The notes below the pieces were generated by a model, which was not told where the DNA came from, searched no databases, and was given only the letters and a program-made list of their open reading frames with translations. The translations under genes and the position numbers were made by a program. Shown piece after piece: positions 50,579-63,400 of a stretch of DNA of 64,000 nt. This DNA comes from Megascapheus bottae (taxonomy: Eukaryota; Chordata; Mammalia; Rodentia; Geomyidae). Each line of letters opens with the position of its first letter. Position 1 is the stretch's first letter. The stretch is from NCBI GenBank assembly GCA_024803745.1, contig JANJXV010000195.1:1789369-1853368 (forward strand), given 5' to 3'.

Positions 50579-51027
50579 CATAGAATGGAGGTGTGTAAAG
50601 TCATAGAATGGAAGTGTGTGAAGTCAGAATGGAGGTGTGTGAAGTCAGAGTGGAGGTGTGTGAAGTCACAAAATGAAGGTGTGTGAAGTCACAGAATGGA
50701 GGTGTGTGAAGTCAGAGAATGGAGGTGTGTGAAGTCACAGAATGGAGGTGTATGAACTCAGAATGGAGTTGTGTGAAGTCAGAGACTGTAGGTGTGTGAA
50801 GTCAGAGACTGTAGGTGTGTGAAGTCAGAGAATGGAGGTGTATGAAGTCACAGAATGGAGGTGTGTCAAGTCATAGAATGGAGGTGAGTGAAGTCACAGA
50901 ATGGGGGTGTGTGAAGTCACAGAATGGAGGTGTGTGAAGTCAAAATGGAGGTGTGTGATGTCATAGAATGGAGGTGTGTGAGGTCCCAGAATGGAGGTGT
51001 GTGAAGTCAGATTGGGGGTGTGTGACG
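50579..51027 (+). repeat. Repeat X, second copy
   Basis: This is the partner of 49470-49918 with nearly the same sequence. One visible change is AAGTCAGAGACTG here for AAGGCAGAGACTG near 49669. After 51027 the order continues with GACGTCATAGAATGG and GGTTTGTAAAG, unlike the first copy. Confidence 0.8.
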
Positions 51028-54000
51028 TCATAGAATGGAGGTGTGTGAAGTCAGAATGGAGGTGTGTGAAGTCATAGAATGGAGGTTTGTAAAGTCACAG
51101 AATGTAGGTGTCTGAAGTCACAGATTCGAGGTGTGTGCGGTCATAGAATGGAGGTGTGTGAAGTCAAAGAGGAGGTGTGTGAAGTCAGAATGGAGGTATG
51201 TGAAGTCACAGAATGGAGGTGTGGGAACTCACAATGGAGGTGGGTGAAGTCACAGAATTGACGTGTGTGAAGTCATAGAATGGACATGTGTGAAGTCATA
51301 GAATGGAGGTGTGTAAATCAGTACGGAGGTGTGTGAGACAGACTGGAGGTGAGTAAAGTCATAATATGGATGTTTGTGAAGTAAGAATGGAGTTGTGTGA
51401 AGTCATATAATGGAGGTGTGTGAAGTCATAAAATGGAGGTGTGTGAAGTCATAGAATGGACGTGTGTGAAGTCATAGAATGGAGGTGTGTGAAGTCAGAA
51501 TGCAGGTGTGTGAAGTCAGATGGAGGTGTGTCAATTCACAGAATGGAGGTGTGTGAAGTCAAAGAGGAGGTGTGTGAAGTCAGAATGGAGGTGTGTCTAT
51601 TCACAGAATAGAGGTGTGTGAAGTCATAGAATGGAGGTGTGTGAAGTCATAGAATGGAGGTGTGTGAAGTCAGAATGGAGGTGTGTGAAGTCAGAAGGAG
51701 GTGTTTGAAGTCATAGAATGGGTGTTTGTGAATTAAGAATGGAGGTGTGTGAAGTCATACAATGGAGGTTTGTGAAGTCACAGAATGGAGGTGTGTGAAG
51801 ACACAGAATGAAGGTGAGTGAAGTCACAGTATGGAATTGTGTGAAGTCCTAGAATGGAGGGATGTGAAGTCCTAGAATGGAGGTGAGTGAAGTCACAGAA
51901 TGCAGGTCTGTGAAGTCACAGAATGGAGGTGTGTGAAGTCATAGAATGGAGGTGTGTGAAGTTAGAGAATGGAGGTGTGTGAAGTCACAGAATGGAGGTT
52001 TGTGAAGTCACAGAATGTAGTTGTGTGAAGTCAAAATGGAGGTGTGTGAAGCCACAGAATGGAGGTGTGTGAAGTCACAGAATGGAGGTGTGTGAAGTCA
52101 GAATGGAGGTGTGTGAAGTCATAGAATGGAGGTGTGTGAAGTCAGATGGAGGTGTGTCAATTCACAGAATGGAGGTGCGTGAAGTCAAACAGGAGGTGTG
52201 TGAAGTCAGAATGGAGGTATGTGAAGTCACAGAATGGAGGTGTGTGAACTCAGAATGGAGGTGTGTGAAGTCACAGAATGGAGGTGTGTGAAATCATACA
52301 ATGGAGGTGTGTGAAGTCAGAATGGAGGTGTGTGAAGTCAGAAGGAGGTGTTTGAAGTCATAGAATGGGTGTTTGTGAATTAAGAATGGAGGTGTGTGAA
52401 GTCATACAATGGAGGTTTGTGAAGTCACAGAATGGAGGTGTGTGATGTCAAAGAATGGAGGTTTGTGAAGTTAAAATGGAGGTGTATGAAGTCAGAGAAT
52501 GGAGGTGTGTGAAGTCACAGAATGGTGGTGTGTGAAGTCATAGAATGGAGGTGTGTGAAGTCATAGAATGGTGTGTGTGAAGTCACAGAATGAAGGTGTC
52601 TGAAGTCACAAAATCGAGTTGTGTCCAGTCATAGAATGGAAGTGTGTGAAGTCAAAGAGGAGGTGTGTGAAGTCAGAATGGAGGTATGTGAAGTCACAGA
52701 ATGGAGGTCTGTAAACTCAGAATGGAGGTGTGTGAAGTCCTAGAATGGACGTGTGTGAAGTCATAGGATGGAGGTGTGTGAAGTCAGAATGGAGGTCTGT
52801 GAAGTCAGAATGGAGGTGTGTGAAGCCACAGAATGGAGGTGTGTGAACTCAGAATGGAGTTGTTTCAAGTCACAGAATGAAGATTTGTGAAGTCATAGAA
52901 TGGAGGTGTGTGAAGTCATAGAATGGAGGTGTGTGAAGTCACAATGGAGGTGTTTGAAGTCACAGAATGAAGGTGTGTGAAGTCACAGAATGGAGGTGTG
53001 TGAAGTCAGAATGGAGGAGTGTCAAATCATAGAATGGAGGTGTGTGAACTCCGAATGGAGGTGTGTGAAGTCAGAATGGAGTTGTGTGAAGTCAAAGAAT
53101 GGAGGTGTGTGAAGTCATAGAATAGAGGTTGTGAAGTCATAGAATGGAGGTGTGTAAAGTCATAGAATGGAAGTGTGTGAAATCAGAATGGAGGTGTGTG
53201 AAGTCAGAGTGGAGGTTTGTGAAGTCACAAAATGAAGGTGTGTGAAGTCACAGAATGGAGGTGTGTGAAGTCAGAGAATGGAGGTTTATGAAGTCACAGA
53301 ATGGAGGTGTGTGTAGTCATAGAATGGAGGTGAGTGAAGTCAAAGAATGGGGGTGTGTGAAGTCACAGAATGGAGGTGTTTGAAGTCAAAATGGAGGTGT
53401 GTGATGTCATAGAATGGAGGTGTGTGAGGTCCCAGAATGGAGGTATGTGAAGTCAGATTGGGGGTGTGTGACGTCATAGAATGGAGGTGTGTGAAGTCAG
53501 AATGGAGGTGTGTGAAGTCATAGAATGGAAGTGTGTGAAGTCACAGAATGAAGGTGTCTGAAGTCACAGAATCGAGGTGTGTGCAGTCATAGAATGGAGG
53601 TGTGTGAAATCAGAGAGGAGGTGTGTGAAGTCAGAATGGAGGTATGTGAAGTCACAGAATGGAGGTGTGGGAACTCAGAATGGAGGTGTGTGAAGTCACA
53701 GAATGGAGGAGTGTGAAGTCATAGAATGGACAAGTGTGAAGTCATAGAATGGAGGTGTGTAAAGTCAGTCCGGAGGTGTGTGAAGTCAGACTGGAGGTGA
53801 GTGAAGTCATAATATGGATGTTTGTGAAGTAAGAATGGAGTTGTGTGAAGTCATATAATGGAGGTGTGTGAAGTCATAAAATGGAGGTGTATGAAGTCAT
53901 AGAATGGAGGTGTGTGAAGTCACAGAATGGAGGTGTGTGAACTCAGAATGGTGGTGTGTTCAGTCACAGAATGGAGGTGTGTGAAGTCATAGAATGGACG

Positions 54001-54364
54001 TGTGTGAAGTCATAGAATGGAGGTGTGTGAAGTCAAAATGGAGGTCTGTGAACTCAGAATGGAGGTGTGTGAAGCCACAGAATGGAGGTGTGTGAAATCA
54101 GAATGGAGGTGTTTGAAGTCACAGAATGAAGGTGTGTGAAGTCACAGAATGGAGGTTTGTGAAATCAGAATGGAGGTGTGTCAAATCATAGAATGGAAGT
54201 GTGTGAACTCAGAATGGAGGTGTGTGAAATCAGAATGGAGTTGTGTGAAGTCATAGAATGGAGGTGTGTAAAGTCATAGAATGGAAGTGTGTGAAGTCAG
54301 AATGGAGGTGTGTGAAGTCAGAGTGGAGGTGTGTGAAGTCACAAAATGAAGGTGTGTGAAGTCA

Positions 54365-57300
54365 CAGAATGGAGGTGTGTGAAGTCACAGAATGGAGGTG
54401 TGTGATGTCATAGAATGGAGGCGTGTGTAGTCAAAGATTAGGTGTGTAAAGTCAGAACGGAGGTGTGTGACGTCACAGAATGGAGGTGTGTGAACTTAGA
54501 ATGGAGGTGTGTGAAGTCATAGAATGGAGGTATGTGAAGTCATAGAATGGACGTGTGTGAATTCATAGAATGGAGATGTTTGAAGTCAGAATGGAGGCGT
54601 GTGAAGTCAGAGTGGAGATGTGTGAAGTCACAGAATGGTGGTGTGTGAAGTCATAGAATGGAGGTGTGTGAAGTCATAGAATGGCGGTGTGTGAAGTCAT
54701 AGAATGGAGGTGTGTGAAGTCACAGAATGGAGGTGTGAGAAGACATAGAATGGAGTTGTGTGAAGTCAGAATGGAGGTGTGAAAGTCACAGAATGGAGGT
54801 GTGTGAAGTAACAGAATGGAGGTGTGTGAAGTCACAGAATGGATGTGAGTGTAGTCATAGTTTGCAGGGGTGAAGTCACAGAATGGAGATCTGTGAAGTC
54901 AGAATGGAGGTGTGTGAACTCACAGAAAGGAGGTGTGTGATGTCATAGAATGGAGGTTTCTGAAGTCAGAATGGAGGTGTGTGACGTCACAGAGTGAAGG
55001 TGAGTGAAGTCACAGAGGGGGGATGTGTAGTCAAAGAATGCTGGTTTGTGACGTCAGGGAATGGAGGTGTGTGAAGACACAGAATGAGGGTGAGTGAAGT
55101 CACAGTATGTAATTGTGCGAAGTCCTAGAATGGAGGGGTGTGAAGTCCTAGAATGGAGGTGAGTGAAGTCAAAGAATGCAGGTGTGTAAAGTCACAGAAT
55201 GGAGGTGTGTGAAGTCACAGAATGGAGGTGTGAGATGTCAGAGAATGGAGGTGTGTGAAGTCACAGAATGCACATGTGTGATGTCACAGAATAGAGTTTG
55301 TGAAGTTAAAATGGAGGTGTGTGAAGTCAGAGAATGGAGGAGGGTGAAGTCACAGAATGGAGGTGTGTGAAGTCACAGAATGGAGGTGTGTGAAGTCATA
55401 GAATGGAAGTGTGTGAAGTCAGAATGGAGATAAGTGAAGTCACAGAATGCAGGTGTGTGAAGTCACAGAATGGAGGTGTGTGAAGTCACAGAATGGAGGT
55501 GTGTGAAGTCACAGAATGGAGGTGTGTGAAGTCAGAATGGAGGTGTGTAAAGTCATAGAATGGAGGTGTGTGAAGTCAGAATGGAGATGCATGAAGTCAT
55601 AGAATGGAGGTGTGTGAAGTCAAAGTGGAGATGTGTGAAGTCAGAATGGAGGTGTGTGAAGTCACAGAATGGAGGTGTGTGAAGTCATAGAATGAACGTG
55701 TGTGAAGTCATAGAATGGAGTTGTGTGGAGTCAGAATGGAGGTGTGTGAAGTCAGAATGGAGGTGTTTGAAGTCATAGAATGGATGTTTGTGAAGTAAGC
55801 ATGGAGGTGTATGAAGTCATAGAATGGAGGTGTGCGAAGTCATAGAATGGAGGTGTGTGAAGTCATAGAATGGCGGTGTGTGAAGTCATAGAATGGAGGT
55901 GTGTGACGTCACAGAATGGAGGTGTGTGAACTCAGAATGGAGGTGTGTGATGTCACAGAATGGAGGTGTGTGAAGACATAGTATGGAGTTGTGTGAAGTC
56001 AGAATGGAGGTGTGTGAAGTAACAGAATGGAGGTGTGTGAAGTAACAGAATGGAGGAGTGTGAAGTCACAGAATGAATGTGTGAGAAGTCATAGATTGCA
56101 GGTGTGTGAAGTCACAGAATGGAGGTGTGTGAAGTCATAGAATGGAGGTTTCTGAAGTCAGAATGGAGGTCTGTGAAGTCACAGAATGGAGGTGAGTGAA
56201 GTCACAGAGGGAGGGTTTGTAGTCATAGAATGGAGGTTTGTGACGTCAGAGAATGAAGGTGTGTGAAGACACAGAATGAAGGTTAGTGAAGTCACAGTAT
56301 GGAATTGTGTGAAGTCCTAGAATGGAGGTAAGTGAAGTCACAGAATGCAGGTGTGTGAAGTCACAGAATAGAGGTTTGTGAAGTTAAAATGGAGGTGTGT
56401 GAATCCGAGAATGGAGGTGTGTGATGTCACAGAATGGAGGTGTGTGAAGTCAGAATGGAAGTGTGTGAAAGCAGAATGGAAGTGTGGAAAGTCATAGAAT
56501 GGAGGTGTGTGAAGACAAAGAGGAGGTGTGTGAAGTCAGAATGGAGGTGTGTGAAGTCACAGATTGGAGTTGGGTGAAGTCATAGAATGGAGGTGTTTGA
56601 AGTCATAGAATGGAGGTGTGTGAAGTCATAGAATGGAGGTGTGTGAAGTCACAGAATGGAGGTGTGTGAAGTCATAGAATGGTGGTTTGTGAAGTCTTAG
56701 AATTGAGTTGTGTGAAGTCACAGAATGGAGGTGTGTGAACTCAGAATGGAGGTGTGTGAAGACATAGAATGGCGGTGTGTGAAGTCATAGAATGGAGGTG
56801 TGTGAAGTGAAGAATGGAGGTGTGTGAAGTCACAGAATGGACGTGTGTGAAGTCACAGAATAGAGTTGTGTGAAGTCAGAATGGAGGTGTGTGAAGTCAC
56901 AGAATGAAGGTGTGTGAAGTCACAGAATGGAAGTGTGTGAAGTCATGGAATGGAGGTGGGTGAAGAGAAAGAGGATGTGTGTGAAGTCAGAATGGAGGTG
57001 TGTGAAGTCACAGAATGAAGGTGTGTAAGTTCAGAATGGAGGTGTGTGAAGTCACAGAATGGAGGTGTGTGAAGTCTTAGGATGGACGTATGTGAAGTGA
57101 AAGAATGGAGGTGTGTGAAGTCAGAATGGAGGTGTGTGAAGTCAGATTGTAGGTGGGTGAAATCATAGAATGGATGTTTGTGAAGTAAGAATGGAGTTGT
57201 GTGAAGTCATAGAATAGAGGTGTGAAGACACAGACTGGAGTTGGGTGAAGACATGGAATGGAGGTGTGTGAAGTCACAGAATGGACGTGTGTGAACTCAG

Positions 57301-57410
57301 AATGGAGGTGTGTAGTCATAGAATCGCGGTGTGTGAAGTCATAGAATCGAGGTGAGTGAAGTCCTAGAATGGAGGTGAGTGAGGTCACAGAATGCAGGTG
57401 TGTGAAGTCA
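54365..57410 (+). repeat. 3046-bp HOR, copy 1 (array edge)
   Basis: This is the first of a near-identical tandem series. The anchor AGGCGTGTGTAGTC is at 54419, 57465, 60511 and 63557. The unit holds two cassettes (octamers at 55049 and 56241, 1192 bp apart) and three more TGACGTCA octamers (54468, 54982, 55904). Copy 1 alone has GATTAGG and TAAAG near 54436, GTCATAG near 54517, GATGCATG near 55588 and GAATGAAGG near 56250. The start is uncertain by about 50 bp. Confidence 0.93.
56325..56333 (+). other. GAGGTAAGT, perfect 5' splice donor-like motif
   Basis: This matches the MAG|GTRAGT donor consensus and recurs at 59371, 62417 and 35034. The related GAGGTGAGT and AAGGTGAGT occur one to three times in most cassettes. 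No exon, acceptor or gene is visible on this strand, so this is a sequence match and not a demonstrated splice site. Confidence 0.4.
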
Positions 57411-60400
57411 GAGAATGGAGGTGTGTGAAGTCACAGAATGGAGGTGTGTGATGTCATAGAATGGAGGCGTGTGTAGTCAAAGAGGAGGTGTGTGAAGTCA
57501 GAACGGAGGTGTGTGACGTCACAGAATGGAGGTGTGTGAACTTAGAATGGAGGTGTGTGAAGTCACAGAATGGAGGTATGTGAAGTCATAGAATGGACGT
57601 GTGTGAATTCATAGAATGGAGATGTTTGAAGTCAGAATGGAGGCGTGTGAAGTCAGAGTGGAGATGTGTGAAGTCACAGAATGGTGGTGTGTGAAGTCAT
57701 AGAATGGAGGTGTGTGAAGTCATAGAATGGCGGTGTGTGAAGTCATAGAATGGAGGTGTGTGAAGTCACAGAATGGAGGTGTGAGAAGACATAGAATGGA
57801 GTTGTGTGAAGTCAGAATGGAGGTGTGAAAGTCACAGAATGGAGGTGTGTGAAGTAACAGAATGGAGGTGTGTGAAGTCACAGAATGGATGTGAGTGTAG
57901 TCATAGTTTGCAGGGGTGAAGTCACAGAATGGAGATCTGTGAAGTCAGAATGGAGGTGTGTGAACTCACAGAAAGGAGGTGTGTGATGTCATAGAATGGA
58001 GGTTTCTGAAGTCAGAATGGAGGTGTGTGACGTCACAGAGTGAAGGTGAGTGAAGTCACAGAGGGGGGATGTGTAGTCAAAGAATGCTGGTTTGTGACGT
58101 CAGGGAATGGAGGTGTGTGAAGACACAGAATGAGGGTGAGTGAAGTCACAGTATGTAATTGTGCGAAGTCCTAGAATGGAGGGGTGTGAAGTCCTAGAAT
58201 GGAGGTGAGTGAAGTCAAAGAATGCAGGTGTGTAAAGTCACAGAATGGAGGTGTGTGAAGTCACAGAATGGAGGTGTGAGATGTCAGAGAATGGAGGTGT
58301 GTGAAGTCACAGAATGCACATGTGTGATGTCACAGAATAGAGTTTGTGAAGTTAAAATGGAGGTGTGTGAAGTCAGAGAATGGAGGAGGGTGAAGTCACA
58401 GAATGGAGGTGTGTGAAGTCACAGAATGGAGGTGTGTGAAGTCATAGAATGGAAGTGTGTGAAGTCAGAATGGAGATAAGTGAAGTCACAGAATGCAGGT
58501 GTGTGAAGTCACAGAATGGAGGTGTGTGAAGTCACAGAATGGAGGTGTGTGAAGTCACAGAATGGAGGTGTGTGAAGTCAGAATGGAGGTGTGTAAAGTC
58601 ATAGAATGGAGGTGTGTGAAGTCAGAATGGAGATGTATGAAGTCATAGAATGGAGGTGTGTGAAGTCAAAGTGGAGATGTGTGAAGTCAGAATGGAGGTG
58701 TGTGAAGTCACAGAATGGAGGTGTGTGAAGTCATAGAATGAACGTGTGTGAAGTCATAGAATGGAGTTGTGTGGAGTCAGAATGGAGGTGTGTGAAGTCA
58801 GAATGGAGGTGTTTGAAGTCATAGAATGGATGTTTGTGAAGTAAGCATGGAGGTGTATGAAGTCATAGAATGGAGGTGTGCGAAGTCATAGAATGGAGGT
58901 GTGTGAAGTCATAGAATGGCGGTGTGTGAAGTCATAGAATGGAGGTGTGTGACGTCACAGAATGGAGGTGTGTGAACTCAGAATGGAGGTGTGTGATGTC
59001 ACAGAATGGAGGTGTGTGAAGACATAGTATGGAGTTGTGTGAAGTCAGAATGGAGGTGTGTGAAGTAACAGAATGGAGGTGTGTGAAGTAACAGAATGGA
59101 GGAGTGTGAAGTCACAGAATGAATGTGTGAGAAGTCATAGATTGCAGGTGTGTGAAGTCACAGAATGGAGGTGTGTGAAGTCATAGAATGGAGGTTTCTG
59201 AAGTCAGAATGGAGGTCTGTGAAGTCACAGAATGGAGGTGAGTGAAGTCACAGAGGGAGGGTTTGTAGTCATAGAATGGAGGTTTGTGACGTCAGAGAAT
59301 GGAGGTGTGTGAAGACACAGAATGAAGGTTAGTGAAGTCACAGTATGGAATTGTGTGAAGTCCTAGAATGGAGGTAAGTGAAGTCACAGAATGCAGGTGT
59401 GTGAAGTCACAGAATAGAGGTTTGTGAAGTTAAAATGGAGGTGTGTGAATCCGAGAATGGAGGTGTGTGATGTCACAGAATGGAGGTGTGTGAAGTCAGA
59501 ATGGAAGTGTGTGAAAGCAGAATGGAAGTGTGGAAAGTCATAGAATGGAGGTGTGTGAAGACAAAGAGGAGGTGTGTGAAGTCAGAATGGAGGTGTGTGA
59601 AGTCACAGATTGGAGTTGGGTGAAGTCATAGAATGGAGGTGTTTGAAGTCATAGAATGGAGGTGTGTGAAGTCATAGAATGGAGGTGTGTGAAGTCACAG
59701 AATGGAGGTGTGTGAAGTCATAGAATGGTGGTTTGTGAAGTCTTAGAATTGAGTTGTGTGAAGTCACAGAATGGAGGTGTGTGAACTCAGAATGGAGGTG
59801 TGTGAAGACATAGAATGGCGGTGTGTGAAGTCATAGAATGGAGGTGTGTGAAGTGAAGAATGGAGGTGTGTGAAGTCACAGAATGGACGTGTGTGAAGTC
59901 ACAGAATAGAGTTGTGTGAAGTCAGAATGGAGGTGTGTGAAGTCACAGAATGAAGGTGTGTGAAGTCACAGAATGGAAGTGTGTGAAGTCATGGAATGGA
60001 GGTGGGTGAAGAGAAAGAGGATGTGTGTGAAGTCAGAATGGAGGTGTGTGAAGTCACAGAATGAAGGTGTGTAAGTTCAGAATGGAGGTGTGTGAAGTCA
60101 CAGAATGGAGGTGTGTGAAGTCTTAGGATGGACGTATGTGAAGTGAAAGAATGGAGGTGTGTGAAGTCAGAATGGAGGTGTGTGAAGTCAGATTGTAGGT
60201 GGGTGAAATCATAGAATGGATGTTTGTGAAGTAAGAATGGAGTTGTGTGAAGTCATAGAATAGAGGTGTGAAGACACAGACTGGAGTTGGGTGAAGACAT
60301 GGAATGGAGGTGTGTGAAGTCACAGAATGGACGTGTGTGAACTCAGAATGGAGGTGTGTAGTCATAGAATCGCGGTGTGTGAAGTCATAGAATCGAGGTG

Positions 60401-60456
60401 AGTGAAGTCCTAGAATGGAGGTGAGTGAGGTCACAGAATGCAGGTGTGTGAAGTCA
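57411..60456 (+). repeat. 3046-bp HOR, copy 2
   Basis: Its markers are exactly 3046 bp from those of copy 1 and copy 3. It shares GATGTATG (near 58634) and GAATGGAGG (near 59297) with copy 3 against copy 1, and shares GGAGGAGGGTG (near 58381) with copy 1 against copy 3. At an average of about 22.4 bp per monomer the unit holds roughly 136 monomers. Confidence 0.95.
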
Positions 60457-63400
60457 GAGAATGGAGGTGTGTGAAGTCACAGAATGGAGGTGTGTGATGT
60501 CATAGAATGGAGGCGTGTGTAGTCAAAGAGGAGGTGTGTGAAGTCAGAACGGAGGTGTGTGACGTCACAGAATGGAGGTGTGTGAACTTAGAATGGAGGT
60601 GTGTGAAGTCACAGAATGGAGGTATGTGAAGTCATAGAATGGACGTGTGTGAATTCATAGAATGGAGATGTTTGAAGTCAGAATGGAGGCGTGTGAAGTC
60701 AGAGTGGAGATGTGTGAAGTCACAGAATGGTGGTGTGTGAAGTCATAGAATGGAGGTGTGTGAAGTCATAGAATGGCGGTGTGTGAAGTCATAGAATGGA
60801 GGTGTGTGAAGTCACAGAATGGAGGTGTGAGAAGACATAGAATGGAGTTGTGTGAAGTCAGAATGGAGGTGTGAAAGTCACAGAATGGAGGTGTGTGAAG
60901 TAACAGAATGGAGGTGTGTGAAGTCACAGAATGGATGTGAGTGTAGTCATAGTTTGCAGGGGTGAAGTCACAGAATGGAGATCTGTGAAGTCAGAATGGA
61001 GGTGTGTGAACTCACAGAAAGGAGGTGTGTGATGTCATAGAATGGAGGTTTCTGAAGTCAGAATGGAGGTGTGTGACGTCACAGAGTGAAGGTGAGTGAA
61101 GTCACAGAGGGGGGATGTGTAGTCAAAGAATGCTGGTTTGTGACGTCAGGGAATGGAGGTGTGTGAAGACACAGAATGAGGGTGAGTGAAGTCACAGTAT
61201 GTAATTGTGCGAAGTCCTAGAATGGAGGGGTGTGAAGTCCTAGAATGGAGGTGAGTGAAGTCAAAGAATGCAGGTGTGTAAAGTCACAGAATGGAGGTGT
61301 GTGAAGTCACAGAATGGAGGTGTGAGATGTCAGAGAATGGAGGTGTGTGAAGTCACAGAATGCACATGTGTGATGTCACAGAATAGAGTTTGTGAAGTTA
61401 AAATGGAGGTGTGTGAAGTCAGAGAATGGAGGAGTGTGAAGTCACAGAATGGAGGTGTGTGAAGTCACAGAATGGAGGTGTGTGAAGTCATAGAATGGAA
61501 GTGTGTGAAGTCAGAATGGAGATAAGTGAAGTCACAGAATGCAGGTGTGTGAAGTCACAGAATGGAGGTGTGTGAAGTCACAGAATGGAGGTGTGTGAAG
61601 TCACAGAATGGAGGTGTGTGAAGTCAGAATGGAGGTGTGTAAAGTCATAGAATGGAGGTGTGTGAAGTCAGAATGGAGATGTATGAAGTCATAGAATGGA
61701 GGTGTGTGAAGTCAAAGTGGAGATGTGTGAAGTCAGAATGGAGGTGTGTGAAGTCACAGAATGGAGGTGTGTGAAGTCATAGAATGAACGTGTGTGAAGT
61801 CATAGAATGGAGTTGTGTGGAGTCAGAATGGAGGTGTGTGAAGTCAGAATGGAGGTGTTTGAAGTCATAGAATGGATGTTTGTGAAGTAAGCATGGAGGT
61901 GTATGAAGTCATAGAATGGAGGTGTGCGAAGTCATAGAATGGAGGTGTGTGAAGTCATAGAATGGCGGTGTGTGAAGTCATAGAATGGAGGTGTGTGACG
62001 TCACAGAATGGAGGTGTGTGAACTCAGAATGGAGGTGTGTGATGTCACAGAATGGAGGTGTGTGAAGACATAGTATGGAGTTGTGTGAAGTCAGAATGGA
62101 GGTGTGTGAAGTAACAGAATGGAGGTGTGTGAAGTAACAGAATGGAGGAGTGTGAAGTCACAGAATGAATGTGTGAGAAGTCATAGATTGCAGGTGTGTG
62201 AAGTCACAGAATGGAGGTGTGTGAAGTCATAGAATGGAGGTTTCTGAAGTCAGAATGGAGGTCTGTGAAGTCACAGAATGGAGGTGAGTGAAGTCACAGA
62301 GGGAGGGTTTGTAGTCATAGAATGGAGGTTTGTGACGTCAGAGAATGGAGGTGTGTGAAGACACAGAATGAAGGTTAGTGAAGTCACAGTATGGAATTGT
62401 GTGAAGTCCTAGAATGGAGGTAAGTGAAGTCACAGAATGCAGGTGTGTGAAGTCACAGAATAGAGGTTTGTGAAGTTAAAATGGAGGTGTGTGAATCCGA
62501 GAATGGAGGTGTGTGATGTCACAGAATGGAGGTGTGTGAAGTCAGAATGGAAGTGTGTGAAAGCAGAATGGAAGTGTGGAAAGTCATAGAATGGAGGTGT
62601 GTGAAGACAAAGAGGAGGTGTGTGAAGTCAGAATGGAGGTGTGTGAAGTCACAGATTGGAGTTGGGTGAAGTCATAGAATGGAGGTGTTTGAAGTCATAG
62701 AATGGAGGTGTGTGAAGTCATAGAATGGAGGTGTGTGAAGTCACAGAATGGAGGTGTGTGAAGTCATAGAATGGTGGTTTGTGAAGTCTTAGAATTGAGT
62801 TGTGTGAAGTCACAGAATGGAGGTGTGTGAACTCAGAATGGAGGTGTGTGAAGACATAGAATGGCGGTGTGTGAAGTCATAGAATGGAGGTGTGTGAAGT
62901 GAAGAATGGAGGTGTGTGAAGTCACAGAATGGACGTGTGTGAAGTCACAGAATAGAGTTGTGTGAAGTCAGAATGGAGGTGTGTGAAGTCACAGAATGAA
63001 GGTGTGTGAAGTCACAGAATGGAAGTGTGTGAAGTCATGGAATGGAGGTGGGTGAAGAGAAAGAGGATGTGTGTGAAGTCAGAATGGAGGTGTGTGAAGT
63101 CACAGAATGAAGGTGTGTAAGTTCAGAATGGAGGTGTGTGAAGTCACAGAATGGAGGTGTGTGAAGTCTTAGGATGGACGTATGTGAAGTGAAAGAATGG
63201 AGGTGTGTGAAGTCAGAATGGAGGTGTGTGAAGTCAGATTGTAGGTGGGTGAAATCATAGAATGGATGTTTGTGAAGTAAGAATGGAGTTGTGTGAAGTC
63301 ATAGAATAGAGGTGTGAAGACACAGACTGGAGTTGGGTGAAGACATGGAATGGAGGTGTGTGAAGTCACAGAATGGACGTGTGTGAACTCAGAATGGAGG

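Larger units (their letters stand above)
45340..54365 (+). repeat. Diverged mosaic satellite region
   Basis: The same monomer continues but without one clear period. CAGATTTGGGG or CAGATTGGGGG markers lie near 45671, 49901, 51010 and 53455. The GAAGGAGGTGTTTG step with GAATGGGTGTTTG lies at 48629, 51694 and 52341 (3065 and 647 bp apart). The GGAGCTGTG marker lies at 46882 and 49998 (3116 bp apart), and GAGGGATGTG near 48091 and 51857. Order and spacing vary between occurrences. The region looks like older HOR material that has been reshuffled and is no longer being homogenised. Confidence 0.7.

Noticed and set aside
57077..57388. Antisense 103-codon frame rich in HTSI/FTH (copies at 60123 and 63169; 80-codon relatives at 651, 20273, 21454, 24359 and 25540)
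   Set aside because: It is the complementary reading of the same monomers. Its conservation between copies is explained by the near-identical 3046-bp and 4086-bp repeats, with no sign of selection on codons.
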